Assembly (NCBI GenBank): GCA_051650305.1
Contig: JBOFIT010000155.1
Span: forward strand, 1-30,748
Length of the DNA: 30,748 nucleotides
Origin: JBOFDK01 sp051650305
GTDB lineage: Bacteria > Bacillota > Clostridia > Lachnospirales > Cellulosilyticaceae
Reading direction: 5' to 3'
The notes below the pieces were generated by a model. It worked only from the letters and a program-made list of their open reading frames with translations. It did no database searches and was not told where the DNA came from. The first letter of the stretch is position 1; each line of letters starts with the position of its first letter. Shown here one piece after another: positions 7,689 to 15,744 of the stretch. A program made the translations under genes and the position numbers.

Positions 7689-9425
7689 TTGAAAGTATTA
7701 CTTGTATCATTAAATGCTAAATATATACATTCTTCCCTTGCGTTACGTTATATCTCCACTTATTGTGAGGATTTCAAGGAACATATGGAAGTATTAGAAC
7801 TTACTATCAATCATGAAGAAAATGAGATGATTAAAGAAATTTATAAACGTAAACCAGATGTTATCGGGTTTTCATGTTATATATGGAATATGGAAATGGT
7901 GGAGAGCATCCTACCTGTTCTTAAACAAATCTTGCCAGAGGTTAAGATTGTCTTAGGGGGTCCGGAAGTATCCTATAATGCCCATGCCTTATTTGAGCGA
8001 TTACCGATAGATATGGTTATGGAAAATGAAGGAGAGCCTATCTGGTATGACTACATGGAGCATCTCCTCCATCATAAAATGCCATTAGAAGCAATAGAAG
8101 GTATTCTTTTCAGAGATTCAGAAGGGAACGTCATTGAAACGCCAAAAAGAGCACCGATGAATATGGCGGATGTACCTTTTGTTTATGATGATTTAGAAGG
8201 ACTCGAGCATAAGATTATGTATTATGAAGGCTCAAGAGGCTGTCCGTTTAATTGCCAGTACTGTCTGTCTTCTGCTGAAAAAGGTGTGCGCTTCCTACCA
8301 CTTGAACGTATCCTTCAGGAGTTACAGTACTTTTTAGACCACCGTGTGAAGCAAATCAAATTTGTGGATCGTACATTTAATGCCAATAAGAAAATAGCGA
8401 TGGCTATATGGGCCTATATTATTGAGCATGATAATGGGCATACTAATTTCCACTTTGAGATTGCAGCAGAGCTTATGGATGAAGAGATTTTCACTTTACT
8501 AAGTACAGCAAGACCAGGACTTATCCAATTTGAAATAGGCGTTCAATCCACAAATCCCGAAGTATTAAAGCTTATCAAACGTCCGATGCCATTTGAGGAG
8601 ATTAAAGAAGTAGTCCTTCAGATTAAAGCACTTGGCAATATCCATCAACATTTAGATCTCATTGCAGGGTTACCTTTAGAAGACTACGCTTCTTTTGAGA
8701 AGTCCTTTAATGACGTTATCTCCTTAAGACCTGAGCAATTCCAACTAGGGTTTTTAAAGCTCCTTAAAGGATCAGGACTACGTGAAAATGCAGAAGCTTA
8801 TGGTATCATTTATAAATCAAAGCCACCTTATGAAGTACTTTATACCCGTGAAATGCCATATGAATCCATGTTAAGACTTCATCAGATTGAAGAATTAGTA
8901 GAGCGTTACTATAATAGTGAGCGTTTTCATAGTAGTTTAGAGTACCTTTATACATTATGTCCGTCTGTATTTGCATTTTATGAAGCACTGAGCGTGTACT
9001 GGGGACAGAATGGGTATGACAACATACAGCATAAGAAAGCATCGTATTATACGTTACTAGCTGAATTTGCATTAACGTTAGAAGGGATTAATGAAACCCT
9101 TATCAAGGAACTTATTCGCTTTGATTGGTATAAGCATGAGCAAGTGAAGGAACTTCCAGAAGTACTCGTGACTACCGATCAGCAACACTATAAAGAATTA
9201 GCTAATACAATTTTACGTAATGATACCTTTATGATAGAGTCGCTAGGCGTAGAAGAAGCAATCAGTGCGAGACAGCGCTTAAGACGTATGCATATCGAAT
9301 GGTTTAGCTACAATATAGACAAGCGTGAGCCAGAAGAAATGGCGATTTTATTTGACTATACCCAAAGCCCTAAGTGGACTGTATTAACAGGAGAGATGCT
9401 AGATGAAGGCAAACGAACACATTAA
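7689..9425 (+). CDS. Cobalamin-binding radical SAM protein (DUF4080-like)
   Basis: 578 residues with a TTG start at 7689 supported by AAAGGA (7675-7680, 8-base gap); no ATG fits as well. The N-terminal ~140 residues match a B12-binding domain ('KPDVIGFSCYIWN', 'KIVLGGPEVSY'). The radical SAM core follows, with cluster motif C185-x3-C189-x2-C192 in 'GSRGCPFNCQYC', and then 'HQHLDLIAGLPLEDY'. The C-terminal ~200 residues resemble the DUF4080 extension found in this clostridial family. B12 radical SAM enzymes do methylations, ring closures and rearrangements; the substrate of this branch is, to my knowledge, not established. Its 3' end overlaps nth by 23 bases, suggesting one transcript. Confidence 0.88.
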   Translation: MKVLLVSLNAKYIHSSLALRYISTYCEDFKEHMEVLELTINHEENEMIKEIYKRKPDVIGFSCYIWNMEMVESILPVLKQILPEVKIVLGGPEVSYNAHALFERLPIDMVMENEGEPIWYDYMEHLLHHKMPLEAIEGILFRDSEGNVIETPKRAPMNMADVPFVYDDLEGLEHKIMYYEGSRGCPFNCQYCLSSAEKGVRFLPLERILQELQYFLDHRVKQIKFVDRTFNANKKIAMAIWAYIIEHDNGHTNFHFEIAAELMDEEIFTLLSTARPGLIQFEIGVQSTNPEVLKLIKRPMPFEEIKEVVLQIKALGNIHQHLDLIAGLPLEDYASFEKSFNDVISLRPEQFQLGFLKLLKGSGLRENAEAYGIIYKSKPPYEVLYTREMPYESMLRLHQIEELVERYYNSERFHSSLEYLYTLCPSVFAFYEALSVYWGQNGYDNIQHKKASYYTLLAEFALTLEGINETLIKELIRFDWYKHEQVKELPEVLVTTDQQHYKELANTILRNDTFMIESLGVEEAISARQRLRRMHIEWFSYNIDKREPEEMAILFDYTQSPKWTVLTGEMLDEGKRTH

Positions 9426-10095
9426 GTTATTGATGGAGACATTAGACACCTATTATGAGAAGGATGTTATCTGTTATTTGAATCATGAGACACCTTTTCA
9501 GCTACTTATTGCTACCATCTTAAGTGCACAGTGTACCGATGACCGTGTCAATATTGTAACTGCAGATTTGTTTAAGAAATACCCAACGCCTGAAGCTTTT
9601 GCCAAAGAAGAAATCAGTGCTTTGGAGGAAGCCATTAAAAGCACTGGCTTTTATAAAAACAAAGCAAAAAACATTAAGCAATGCGCTACCACCTTGCTTG
9701 AAGAGCATGCCGGTGAAGTGCCTAGTGATTTAGAAACACTTGTGAAATTAGCAGGCGTAGGGCGAAAGACAGCCAATGTAGTACGTGGCAATATCTTTGA
9801 AATACCAAGTATTGTCGTGGATACCCATGTAAAGCGTATCTCTATACGTTGGGGACTTACCTTAAGCACAGACCCAGTAGCCATAGAGATGGACTTGATG
9901 ACCAAGCTCCCAAAAGAGCATTGGATTCGGTACAATACACAAGTGATTGCCCATGGTAGAGCTATTTGTACAGCTAGAAACCCTAAATGCAATGCATGCA
10001 TGTTTTTAGCCTTATGTCCTCATGGACTGCAACGTTTGTTAGATGGTATGCCTAAAGAAGTAGAAGAAGCAATAGAAAAAGGCCATATGTATTAA
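9403..10095 (+). CDS. nth: Endonuclease III (DNA glycosylase/AP lyase)
   Basis: 230 residues, starting inside the end of the radical SAM gene. It removes oxidised pyrimidines from DNA and nicks the abasic site (base excision repair). The helix-hairpin-helix 'LAGVGRKTANVV' carries catalytic Lys122, 'IVVDTHVKR' carries catalytic Asp140, and the C-terminal 4Fe-4S site is C189-x6-C196-x2-C199-x5-C205, all canonical. It is about 20 residues longer than E. coli Nth because of an acidic/amphipathic C-terminal tail. 'aggagag' (~9390) may be its ribosome site. A shared terminator follows. Confidence 0.96.
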   Translation: MKANEHIKLLMETLDTYYEKDVICYLNHETPFQLLIATILSAQCTDDRVNIVTADLFKKYPTPEAFAKEEISALEEAIKSTGFYKNKAKNIKQCATTLLEEHAGEVPSDLETLVKLAGVGRKTANVVRGNIFEIPSIVVDTHVKRISIRWGLTLSTDPVAIEMDLMTKLPKEHWIRYNTQVIAHGRAICTARNPKCNACMFLALCPHGLQRLLDGMPKEVEEAIEKGHMY

Positions 10096-10106
10096 AGCCT
10101 CATAAC

Positions 10107-10142
10107 AAAAAGCCAAGAAGTTATTTTGACTTCTTGGCTTTT
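10107..10142. terminator. Bidirectional terminator between nth and glycosyltransferase
   Basis: An arm AAAAGCCAAGAAGT (10108-10121) pairs with ACTTCTTGGCTTTT (10129-10142) across a 7-base loop, with A/T tracts on both sides. The glycosyltransferase stop codon (10121-10123) is within the hairpin. Confidence 0.9.
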
Positions 10143-11329
10143 TTAGTATTTTTATTTTTCTTAGATTTTGCTTCTCCAGATAAAGCTAAGATACGTTGGT
10201 AATAAAGAAGTGCATTCTCACCAAAAATTTCATCTGATAATGGTGCGACAGAAGTTAACGCTTGATCGGCTAATTGCTTTCTGAAAGCTTCGTCACTTAA
10301 GATACGAATAAGTGCATCGGAGAGTTCATCCACCGTTTCGAAAAGCTTACCATTGACGTCATTTTCCACGAGGCCTTGAATACTTTCATCTACTTTCGCA
10401 ATAACTGGTAAAGTAGCAGCCATAGCCTCAGCAAAAGTAAGGCCTTGTGTTTCAGATACAGAAGCACTTACAAAAACATTGCCTAATTGATAGTATTTAC
10501 CGATCTGACTCCAAGGACGCATACCAGCAAAGATAATGTGATCTGTTAAACCAAGTTTAGCAGCTAGTTTTTTCAGATTGATGAGTTCAGGCCCATCCCC
10601 AACGAGTAGCATTTTTGCTTCAGGTAATGCCTTTATAACCTTAGGGAGTGCTTGGAATATGATATCAATACTTTTCTCTTTTGCCACACGACCTACAAAG
10701 AGAATGACAGGGGTTTCCTTAGTAAGGCCAAACTCCTGACGAAGTGTGGTAATCTCGTCCTCTGTATAGCTAGAAGGATTAAATGGAGAAAAATCAATAC
10801 CAGTAGGGATAACTTCAATAGGTTTTTTGACACCATAGCTTAAAAGTAAATCTTTAGTCTTTGCAGTAGGTGCTACAATCCCATCCACATGATTACAAAA
10901 CATCTTGCTATACTTACGTGCAAACTCAGGAGAGAATTCCACGCCTTTTGAAATGTAATGCATGTATTCCTCATACATCGTGTGGTAAGTATGAACGATA
11001 GGAATATGTAGTTGTTTAGAGACTAAACGTGCAAAAAAGCCTAATGAGAATTCTGTCTGTGAAAGAATGATATCTAATTTTAATTTTTTTATCTTATGGA
11101 CTAATTTAGGAGAATAAAGAAGGCCTACGCGATGATCTTTAAGGAAAACAAAAGGCATACTAGGTAAACGATACACATTAGCTTCTTTTTCCTGAGCCTT
11201 AGGATGGCTAATGGTAAAGATATAGACATTGTGGCCTTGTTTTCTTAATTGTTTTTCTAAAGTAACGATTGAACTAACGACACCGTTTACCTGTGGTAAA
11301 TACGTATCGCTAAATATCCCGATATTCAT
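10121..11329 (-). CDS. Family GT4 glycosyltransferase, probable glycolipid synthesis
   Basis: 402 residues, with AGAGGTG before the ATG. The N-terminal signature 'IGIFSDTYLPQVNGVVSSI' is typical of GT4 enzymes that add a hexose to diacylglycerol or phosphatidylinositol. The donor-binding half has 'VGRVAKEKSID', 'LLVGDGPE' and the E-x7-E-type motif 'SETQGLTFAEAMA'. Likely a membrane-associated 1,2-diacylglycerol 3-glucosyl/mannosyltransferase making cell-envelope glycolipid; sugar and acceptor are inferred. The last ~17 residues are a Lys/Asn-rich tail ('KSKKNKNTKKAKKSK') that could bind anionic membrane. The next gene upstream on the same strand is the unknown membrane-anchored protein, 24 bases away. 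Confidence 0.9.
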   Translation of the reverse strand: MNIGIFSDTYLPQVNGVVSSIVTLEKQLRKQGHNVYIFTISHPKAQEKEANVYRLPSMPFVFLKDHRVGLLYSPKLVHKIKKLKLDIILSQTEFSLGFFARLVSKQLHIPIVHTYHTMYEEYMHYISKGVEFSPEFARKYSKMFCNHVDGIVAPTAKTKDLLLSYGVKKPIEVIPTGIDFSPFNPSSYTEDEITTLRQEFGLTKETPVILFVGRVAKEKSIDIIFQALPKVIKALPEAKMLLVGDGPELINLKKLAAKLGLTDHIIFAGMRPWSQIGKYYQLGNVFVSASVSETQGLTFAEAMAATLPVIAKVDESIQGLVENDVNGKLFETVDELSDALIRILSDEAFRKQLADQALTSVAPLSDEIFGENALLYYQRILALSGEAKSKKNKNTKKAKKSK

Positions 11330-11353
11330 GTTAACACCTCTTACTGGATTATT

Positions 11354-11911
11354 CTAATTATTCGAATTATTAATTTGTTTTATTGTATCATACATTTTGT
11401 TAAGAAGGGTACTATATTTTTGTAGGTTTCCATTTTTTTCGATGAGATAATGGATTATAGCAATAGCTTCTTTTGTATAGTATTGCTCATAAAGACATAG
11501 AGCATACTGATAGAATGTTTCTAAAAATACATTGTAGGTTTCTTCATAAGTAACCAAAGTTGTGAAATGATTGATACCAAATTGTTTTTTGAGTTCTAAG
11601 TTTGTATAGTTACTTAAATTTACCATTGGTTGGTCTTCAAATGCCATAAGCTGATTAAAAATATTTTCGCATTGTGGATTTGCAACATATGGTATTTTAT
11701 CTTTTTCAAAAGTCAATAATAAGAAAGAAGGAAAGTCTTTTTTTGTACAAAAGTTAGCTTCTTGTTCGTTTGTCTTAAAATCTTGCCACGTACGATGTTG
11801 TGTTCGAGTACTTTTCTTCAAATAAACAGCAAAAGTAGTGCCTAGCATCGCAAAACCAAAGAAGAATAAATAGCGCGTTAATAAAGTTTCCAAAGATGCC
11901 ATTCCTTTCAT
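11354..11911 (-). CDS. Unknown protein with one N-terminal membrane anchor
   Basis: 185 residues from the ATG at 11911-11909. A longer reading to 12043 would overlap the divergent helicase gene and has no supporting signal; an ATG three codons later (11902) is also possible. Neither has an ideal ribosome site ('atgaaaggaatg'). Residues ~8-32 are hydrophobic ('LLTRYLFFFGFAMLGTTFAVYL'). The rest is soluble, rich in Lys, Tyr, Phe and Asn, with helical character towards the C-terminus ('YEQYYTKEAIAIIHYLIEK', TPR-like but not assignable). No family is recognised. Probably co-transcribed with the glycosyltransferase, so an envelope role is a guess. Confidence 0.65.
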   Translation of the reverse strand: MKGMASLETLLTRYLFFFGFAMLGTTFAVYLKKSTRTQHRTWQDFKTNEQEANFCTKKDFPSFLLLTFEKDKIPYVANPQCENIFNQLMAFEDQPMVNLSNYTNLELKKQFGINHFTTLVTYEETYNVFLETFYQYALCLYEQYYTKEAIAIIHYLIEKNGNLQKYSTLLNKMYDTIKQINNSNN

Positions 11912-11946
11912 AAAAAATTCGTATCTATATGTTATTATAATACAAT

Positions 11947-11976
11947 TTGATTTTAAATGAAATAAAAGAGTATAAT
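11947..11976 (+). promoter_or_regulatory. Possible sigma-A promoter for helicase operon
   Basis: TTGATT (11947-11952), spacer 18, perfect TATAAT (11971-11976); a second TATAAT follows at 11982-11987. It is ~30 bases before the helicase start. Confidence 0.5.
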
Positions 11977-12004
11977 ATAAATATAATCTATTACCTAATG
12001 AAAG

Positions 12005-14035
12005 ATGAAAGCGATGAAAAAAAATGAACTTAGTACCACCCAACTTAATAGCAATCAGCTAGAAGCTGTCACTGCGCCACTCGGCCCAACGATGATTATT
12101 GCAGGACCAGGTTCAGGGAAAACTTTTGTGATTACCCAGCGTATTCACTATATGTTAGAGACATTTGGTTGTGATCCATCCCATATACTCGTCATTACTT
12201 TTACCAAGGCAGCAGCAGAAGAAATGAAAGAACGCTACTACCAACTGTATGGGGGAAGTCGTGTGCAATTTGGGACTTTTCATTCTGTTTTTTATAAAAT
12301 CCTTCGCCTTGTAGACCCAGAAAAGTACGACCTTTCCCATCTTATAAGTGAAGAAAATAAAAAGCGTGTCATCGAAAAACTCTACAAAGAAATCGATGGT
12401 GAAAGCTATGAGGACTTTGTGGAAGTCTTTTTAGGGCACTTAACCTTAATGAAAAATCAGTTGATTCAACCCAAGTATTATAATCCAGACGGCATCTCAA
12501 AGGAACTTTTTATAAAAGTTTATCAAGGTTATGATGCCTATAAAGAAAGACAAGGACTTTTTGACTTTGATGATATGCTGGTAGACTGCTATTACGCACT
12601 CATACATAATGAACATCTTTTAGAGCATATGAGAAGACGTTATAAGCATATTCTCATCGATGAATTCCAAGATATCAATTGTGTACAGTTTGAAGTGATT
12701 AAGCTTCTGGCTGAAAAACATAAAGACCTTTTTGTAGTGGGCGATGATGACCAGAGTATTTATCAATTCAGAGGCGCTAAGCCTGAGTTTTTACTATCCT
12801 TTGAGACTTACTTTGATCCTGTAAAGAAAGTCATACTTGATGTGAATTACCGTTCCACCCAGCCTATCTTAGCCTATAGTAATGCACTGATTGCCCATAA
12901 TACCAATCGTTATACAAAGGAAATGAAGACAAGTAAATTAGAAGGTGAAAGGCCAGCATTTTGTACCTGTAAAGACCCTAAGGAGCAGGCAGCAGCCATT
13001 ACGAATCAAATTATCGAACTAACAAAAGGCGAGACGAAGCTTTCAGAATGTGCAGTCATTTACCGAACCAATATTCAGGCACGACCACTGATCGAGATGT
13101 TTATGTCTGCCCATATACCTTTTGTCTTGAAAGATACGATCCATACACTGTATGACCAGTGGATGACAAAAGATATGCTAGCTTATTTGCATCTTGCCAA
13201 GAATCGAAATAACCCTGAGAAAATCATGCAAATTATCAATAGACCCTCTAGATATATAAGTAAAGCAGCGCTTGCGGATGCCGTTAAAGTGGGTGGCGAC
13301 CTTTTGAATGCCCTTACAAGATCAGACCTGCTTACCCAGTGGCAAAAAGACTATATACAAGAGTTTATTTATCATTTACAATGTTTACAGAGGAAGCCTT
13401 TGAAAGATGCCATTGCGTATATTAGTAAGACCATCGGCTATGAGAAGTACTTACAAGAGTATGCCAACTTCCGTAAAATGCCGGTGAGTAATTTGATGGA
13501 TGTGTTAGCAGATATTACAGAGTCAGCATCATCATTTGAAGACGTTGATACATGGGAAGAGCACTTAAAGCTTATGGCTATGGGACTTAAACAAAATGCT
13601 AAAAACACAAAGCAAGAAGGGGTCGTTTTAAGTACCATGCATAGTGCAAAAGGTTTAGAGTTTACCTATGTATTTATTGTCGATGCAGTAGATGGTGTGA
13701 TTCCCCATAGCAAGAGCTTGGATGAAAAGCAACTAGAAGAAGAACGACGCTTACTTTATGTAGGTATGACACGTGCCAAAGAAAAACTTTTTATCTATCT
13801 GCCACAACAAAGATATCAAGAGAAGGTGAGTGTATCCCCTTTTATTGATGAAATGTTGTACAAGCCTCTAACCATCGAAGAAGGGGCTACTATTACACAT
13901 AAGCATTATGGCAAAGGTACCATTTTACAACTTCATGAGCCTAAAGCACGTATCGCGTTTGCAGATGGAACCATACGTGTGATTGACTATACTTACTGTA
14001 TCAAACAAAAACTTATCCAAAGGGAGGATTTATAA
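12005..14035 (+). CDS. UvrD/PcrA-type superfamily 1 DNA helicase
   Basis: 676 residues; ATG 12005 is used but ATG 12014 is as plausible, as neither has a clear ribosome site. A 3'-5' DNA helicase using ATP. All SF1A motifs are visible: Walker A 'GPGSGKT' (34-40), 'TFTKAAAEEM' (Ia), 'IDEFQD' (219-223, motif II), 'GDDDQSIYQFRGA' (III), 'NYRSTQPI' (IV), 'STMHSAKGLEF' (V) and 'RRLLYVGMTRAK' (VI). The C-terminal 'HKHYGKGTI' is the Tudor-like tail found in PcrA. It is somewhat shorter than PcrA (~720-740), so it may be a paralogue rather than the housekeeping enzyme. Its stop overlaps the next small gene by one base. Confidence 0.93.
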   Translation: MKAMKKNELSTTQLNSNQLEAVTAPLGPTMIIAGPGSGKTFVITQRIHYMLETFGCDPSHILVITFTKAAAEEMKERYYQLYGGSRVQFGTFHSVFYKILRLVDPEKYDLSHLISEENKKRVIEKLYKEIDGESYEDFVEVFLGHLTLMKNQLIQPKYYNPDGISKELFIKVYQGYDAYKERQGLFDFDDMLVDCYYALIHNEHLLEHMRRRYKHILIDEFQDINCVQFEVIKLLAEKHKDLFVVGDDDQSIYQFRGAKPEFLLSFETYFDPVKKVILDVNYRSTQPILAYSNALIAHNTNRYTKEMKTSKLEGERPAFCTCKDPKEQAAAITNQIIELTKGETKLSECAVIYRTNIQARPLIEMFMSAHIPFVLKDTIHTLYDQWMTKDMLAYLHLAKNRNNPEKIMQIINRPSRYISKAALADAVKVGGDLLNALTRSDLLTQWQKDYIQEFIYHLQCLQRKPLKDAIAYISKTIGYEKYLQEYANFRKMPVSNLMDVLADITESASSFEDVDTWEEHLKLMAMGLKQNAKNTKQEGVVLSTMHSAKGLEFTYVFIVDAVDGVIPHSKSLDEKQLEEERRLLYVGMTRAKEKLFIYLPQQRYQEKVSVSPFIDEMLYKPLTIEEGATITHKHYGKGTILQLHEPKARIAFADGTIRVIDYTYCIKQKLIQREDL

Positions 14036-14190
14036 TGTCAGCTAAAAACACAAAAGCAAAAGCAAAGAAAAAACCATTTAATATGTACGCAGCAGTGCAT
14101 AAAAATAAAAAGAAGTTTATAGGGATTATTTGTGGGATTCTTATCCTTACAATGGTAGCAGGAATTTTTGCACAATTTGCATTTATGTAG
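14035..14190 (+). CDS. 51-residue single-pass membrane protein
   Basis: ATG 14035 overlaps the helicase stop (TAATG), and a very strong ribosome site AGGGAGG (14021-14027) lies 7 bases upstream. The first 27 residues are strongly basic ('KNTKAKAKKKP', 'HKNKKKF'). Residues ~28-50 form one hydrophobic helix ('FIGIICGILILTMVAGIF') reaching the C-terminus, so the basic part should face the cytoplasm. No family is recognised with certainty; it is broadly like short DUF-type membrane peptides of Firmicutes. The coupling to the helicase and ribosome site make it credible despite its length. Confidence 0.75.
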   Translation: MSAKNTKAKAKKKPFNMYAAVHKNKKKFIGIICGILILTMVAGIFAQFAFM

Positions 14191-14235
14191 TAATCCATCT
14201 AAGTTACACGCATATTCGCTAACTAGGAGGTAGTC

Positions 14236-15681
14236 ATGAGTAGTCGTACGCAAAAAATAATTATGTCATTATTAGTTGTACTTTTAGTAAGCTCTACATT
14301 ATGCCTATTAGGGGGAGGGTTATACATATATAAGGTTGTGAAAGACTTTGATGAAGGCTTTGCACAGCATGTATACGTAGAAGATACCCCCATAGGGGGG
14401 CTTACAGTTGATGAAGCTAGACTTTTACTTGAAGAAAAACTTAAAGTTACGAATCATGAAAACAAACTGACACTTACTCACAAAGATAAAAAAACGTCTG
14501 TACCTATCCAGAGCTTTAACCCACAGTATCCAATAGAAGAAACCCTCCAGTTAGCATACAATGAAGGACATAATGTGGATTTCTTTTCTCGCTATCGTAT
14601 CGCCAAATACGGTAGTCAGCAACCAAAGATGTTTGATATGACACCTACCTTTACAGAGGAAGGCATATCTAAAGGCTTGATGCAGCATACCACAGCTTTT
14701 TATGAAGCCCCAGTGGATGCTACCCTTGAACGCAAAAACAGACAGTTTATCCTTACAGAGGAAGCAAATGGTGAAGCACTGGATGTCAAAGAGACAGCAG
14801 GGCGTATCGCACAGTATTTTGGGAAGCAGCAAGAAGGAGAAGTCGCAGTTGTGGTAAAAGAACTACCAGCAGCAGTGACCACAGAGCTCCTAAAAACTGT
14901 ACAGTCTCCTATCGCAAGCTTTTATACATCCTATAATAATAGTGATAAGAATCGTAATCAAAATCTATCCCTTGCAGCAAAGAAAATTAATCGTGTCTTA
15001 AAACCAGGGGATATCTTTTCTTTAGGGCAGCAGTTAGAACCCATCACATTTGATGAAGGGTATCGTGCTTCAAAAGTAATCGTAGATGGTAAGCTTGAAG
15101 AAGGTATAGGCGGTGGCGTGTGCCAAATCGCATCGACCCTTTACAATGCAGTGCTCTTATCTAAATTAGACATTGTCGCACGTGCGAACCATTCTTTGCC
15201 TGTGGCATATGTACCATTGGGGCGTGATGCAACTTATGCAACCGATAGCATTGACTTTAGATTTCAGAATAACACGGCGTATCCAGTATTTATCGAAAGC
15301 TACTGTGAGAACAACCGTGTCTATGTAAATATCTTCAGTCATACTACTCTTAAAGAAGACTATGATAGCATCAAGTTCTCATCAGAAACAGTGAAGACGA
15401 CTGAACCACCAGCCATAAAGATCATTAAAGATCCATCACTTTATGTGGATCAGCGTATTCAAGAGACAGCACCACTCCAAGGAAAGACTGTGAAGCTGTA
15501 TAAACTTTGTTATAAAAATGATACACTCGTACACAAAGAGCTAGTGAATACCAGTTATTATCGCGCAAGAGGCGAAGTGGTGAAGATAGGCACAAAACCT
15601 AGACCACCAGAGCCAAAAGCATTAGAGTCTACCTTTAGCGATATAGGTATTGACTCCACAACGTTATTCGAACAACCTTAA
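14236..15681 (+). CDS. Membrane-anchored VanW family protein
   Basis: 481 residues with an ideal AGGAGG 6 bases before the ATG. A membrane anchor lies at residues ~8-32. An N-terminal half (~40-220) resembles the peptidoglycan-binding (YoaR-like) region that accompanies VanW in clostridia ('PIGGLTVDEARLLLEE'). The VanW domain follows (~226-350), with 'NRVLKPGDIFSLG', 'IGGGVCQIASTLYNAV' and 'ARANHSLPVAYVPLG'. VanW occurs in some vancomycin-resistance clusters but its reaction is unproven, and no van ligase or sensor is present here, so this is a general envelope protein rather than a resistance gene. It is third in the helicase operon, with 45 bases after the small membrane ORF. Confidence 0.9.
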   Translation: MSSRTQKIIMSLLVVLLVSSTLCLLGGGLYIYKVVKDFDEGFAQHVYVEDTPIGGLTVDEARLLLEEKLKVTNHENKLTLTHKDKKTSVPIQSFNPQYPIEETLQLAYNEGHNVDFFSRYRIAKYGSQQPKMFDMTPTFTEEGISKGLMQHTTAFYEAPVDATLERKNRQFILTEEANGEALDVKETAGRIAQYFGKQQEGEVAVVVKELPAAVTTELLKTVQSPIASFYTSYNNSDKNRNQNLSLAAKKINRVLKPGDIFSLGQQLEPITFDEGYRASKVIVDGKLEEGIGGGVCQIASTLYNAVLLSKLDIVARANHSLPVAYVPLGRDATYATDSIDFRFQNNTAYPVFIESYCENNRVYVNIFSHTTLKEDYDSIKFSSETVKTTEPPAIKIIKDPSLYVDQRIQETAPLQGKTVKLYKLCYKNDTLVHKELVNTSYYRARGEVVKIGTKPRPPEPKALESTFSDIGIDSTTLFEQP

Positions 15682-15687
15682 ATGAAA

Positions 15688-15741
15688 AGAAAAGCCAAAG
15701 TGCTTACCACTGCGTGAAGTGGTAAGCACTTTGGCTTTTCT
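15688..15741. terminator. Bidirectional terminator with perfect 24-bp stem
   Basis: 15688-15711 is the exact reverse complement of 15718-15741, with a six-base loop GCGTGA. It separates the convergent VanW and methyltransferase genes, whose stops lie 6 and 3 bases away. Confidence 0.9.
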
Positions 15742-15744
15742 GTA

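Noticed and set aside
11912..12043. N-terminal extension of the unknown minus-strand membrane protein
   Set aside because: It would overlap the start of the divergent helicase and its promoter, and encodes an unlikely aromatic-rich stretch with no ribosome site.
14236..15681. Vancomycin-resistance gene
   Set aside because: VanW alone is widespread in Clostridia; no VanA/B-type ligase, VanH, VanX or VanRS is nearby.
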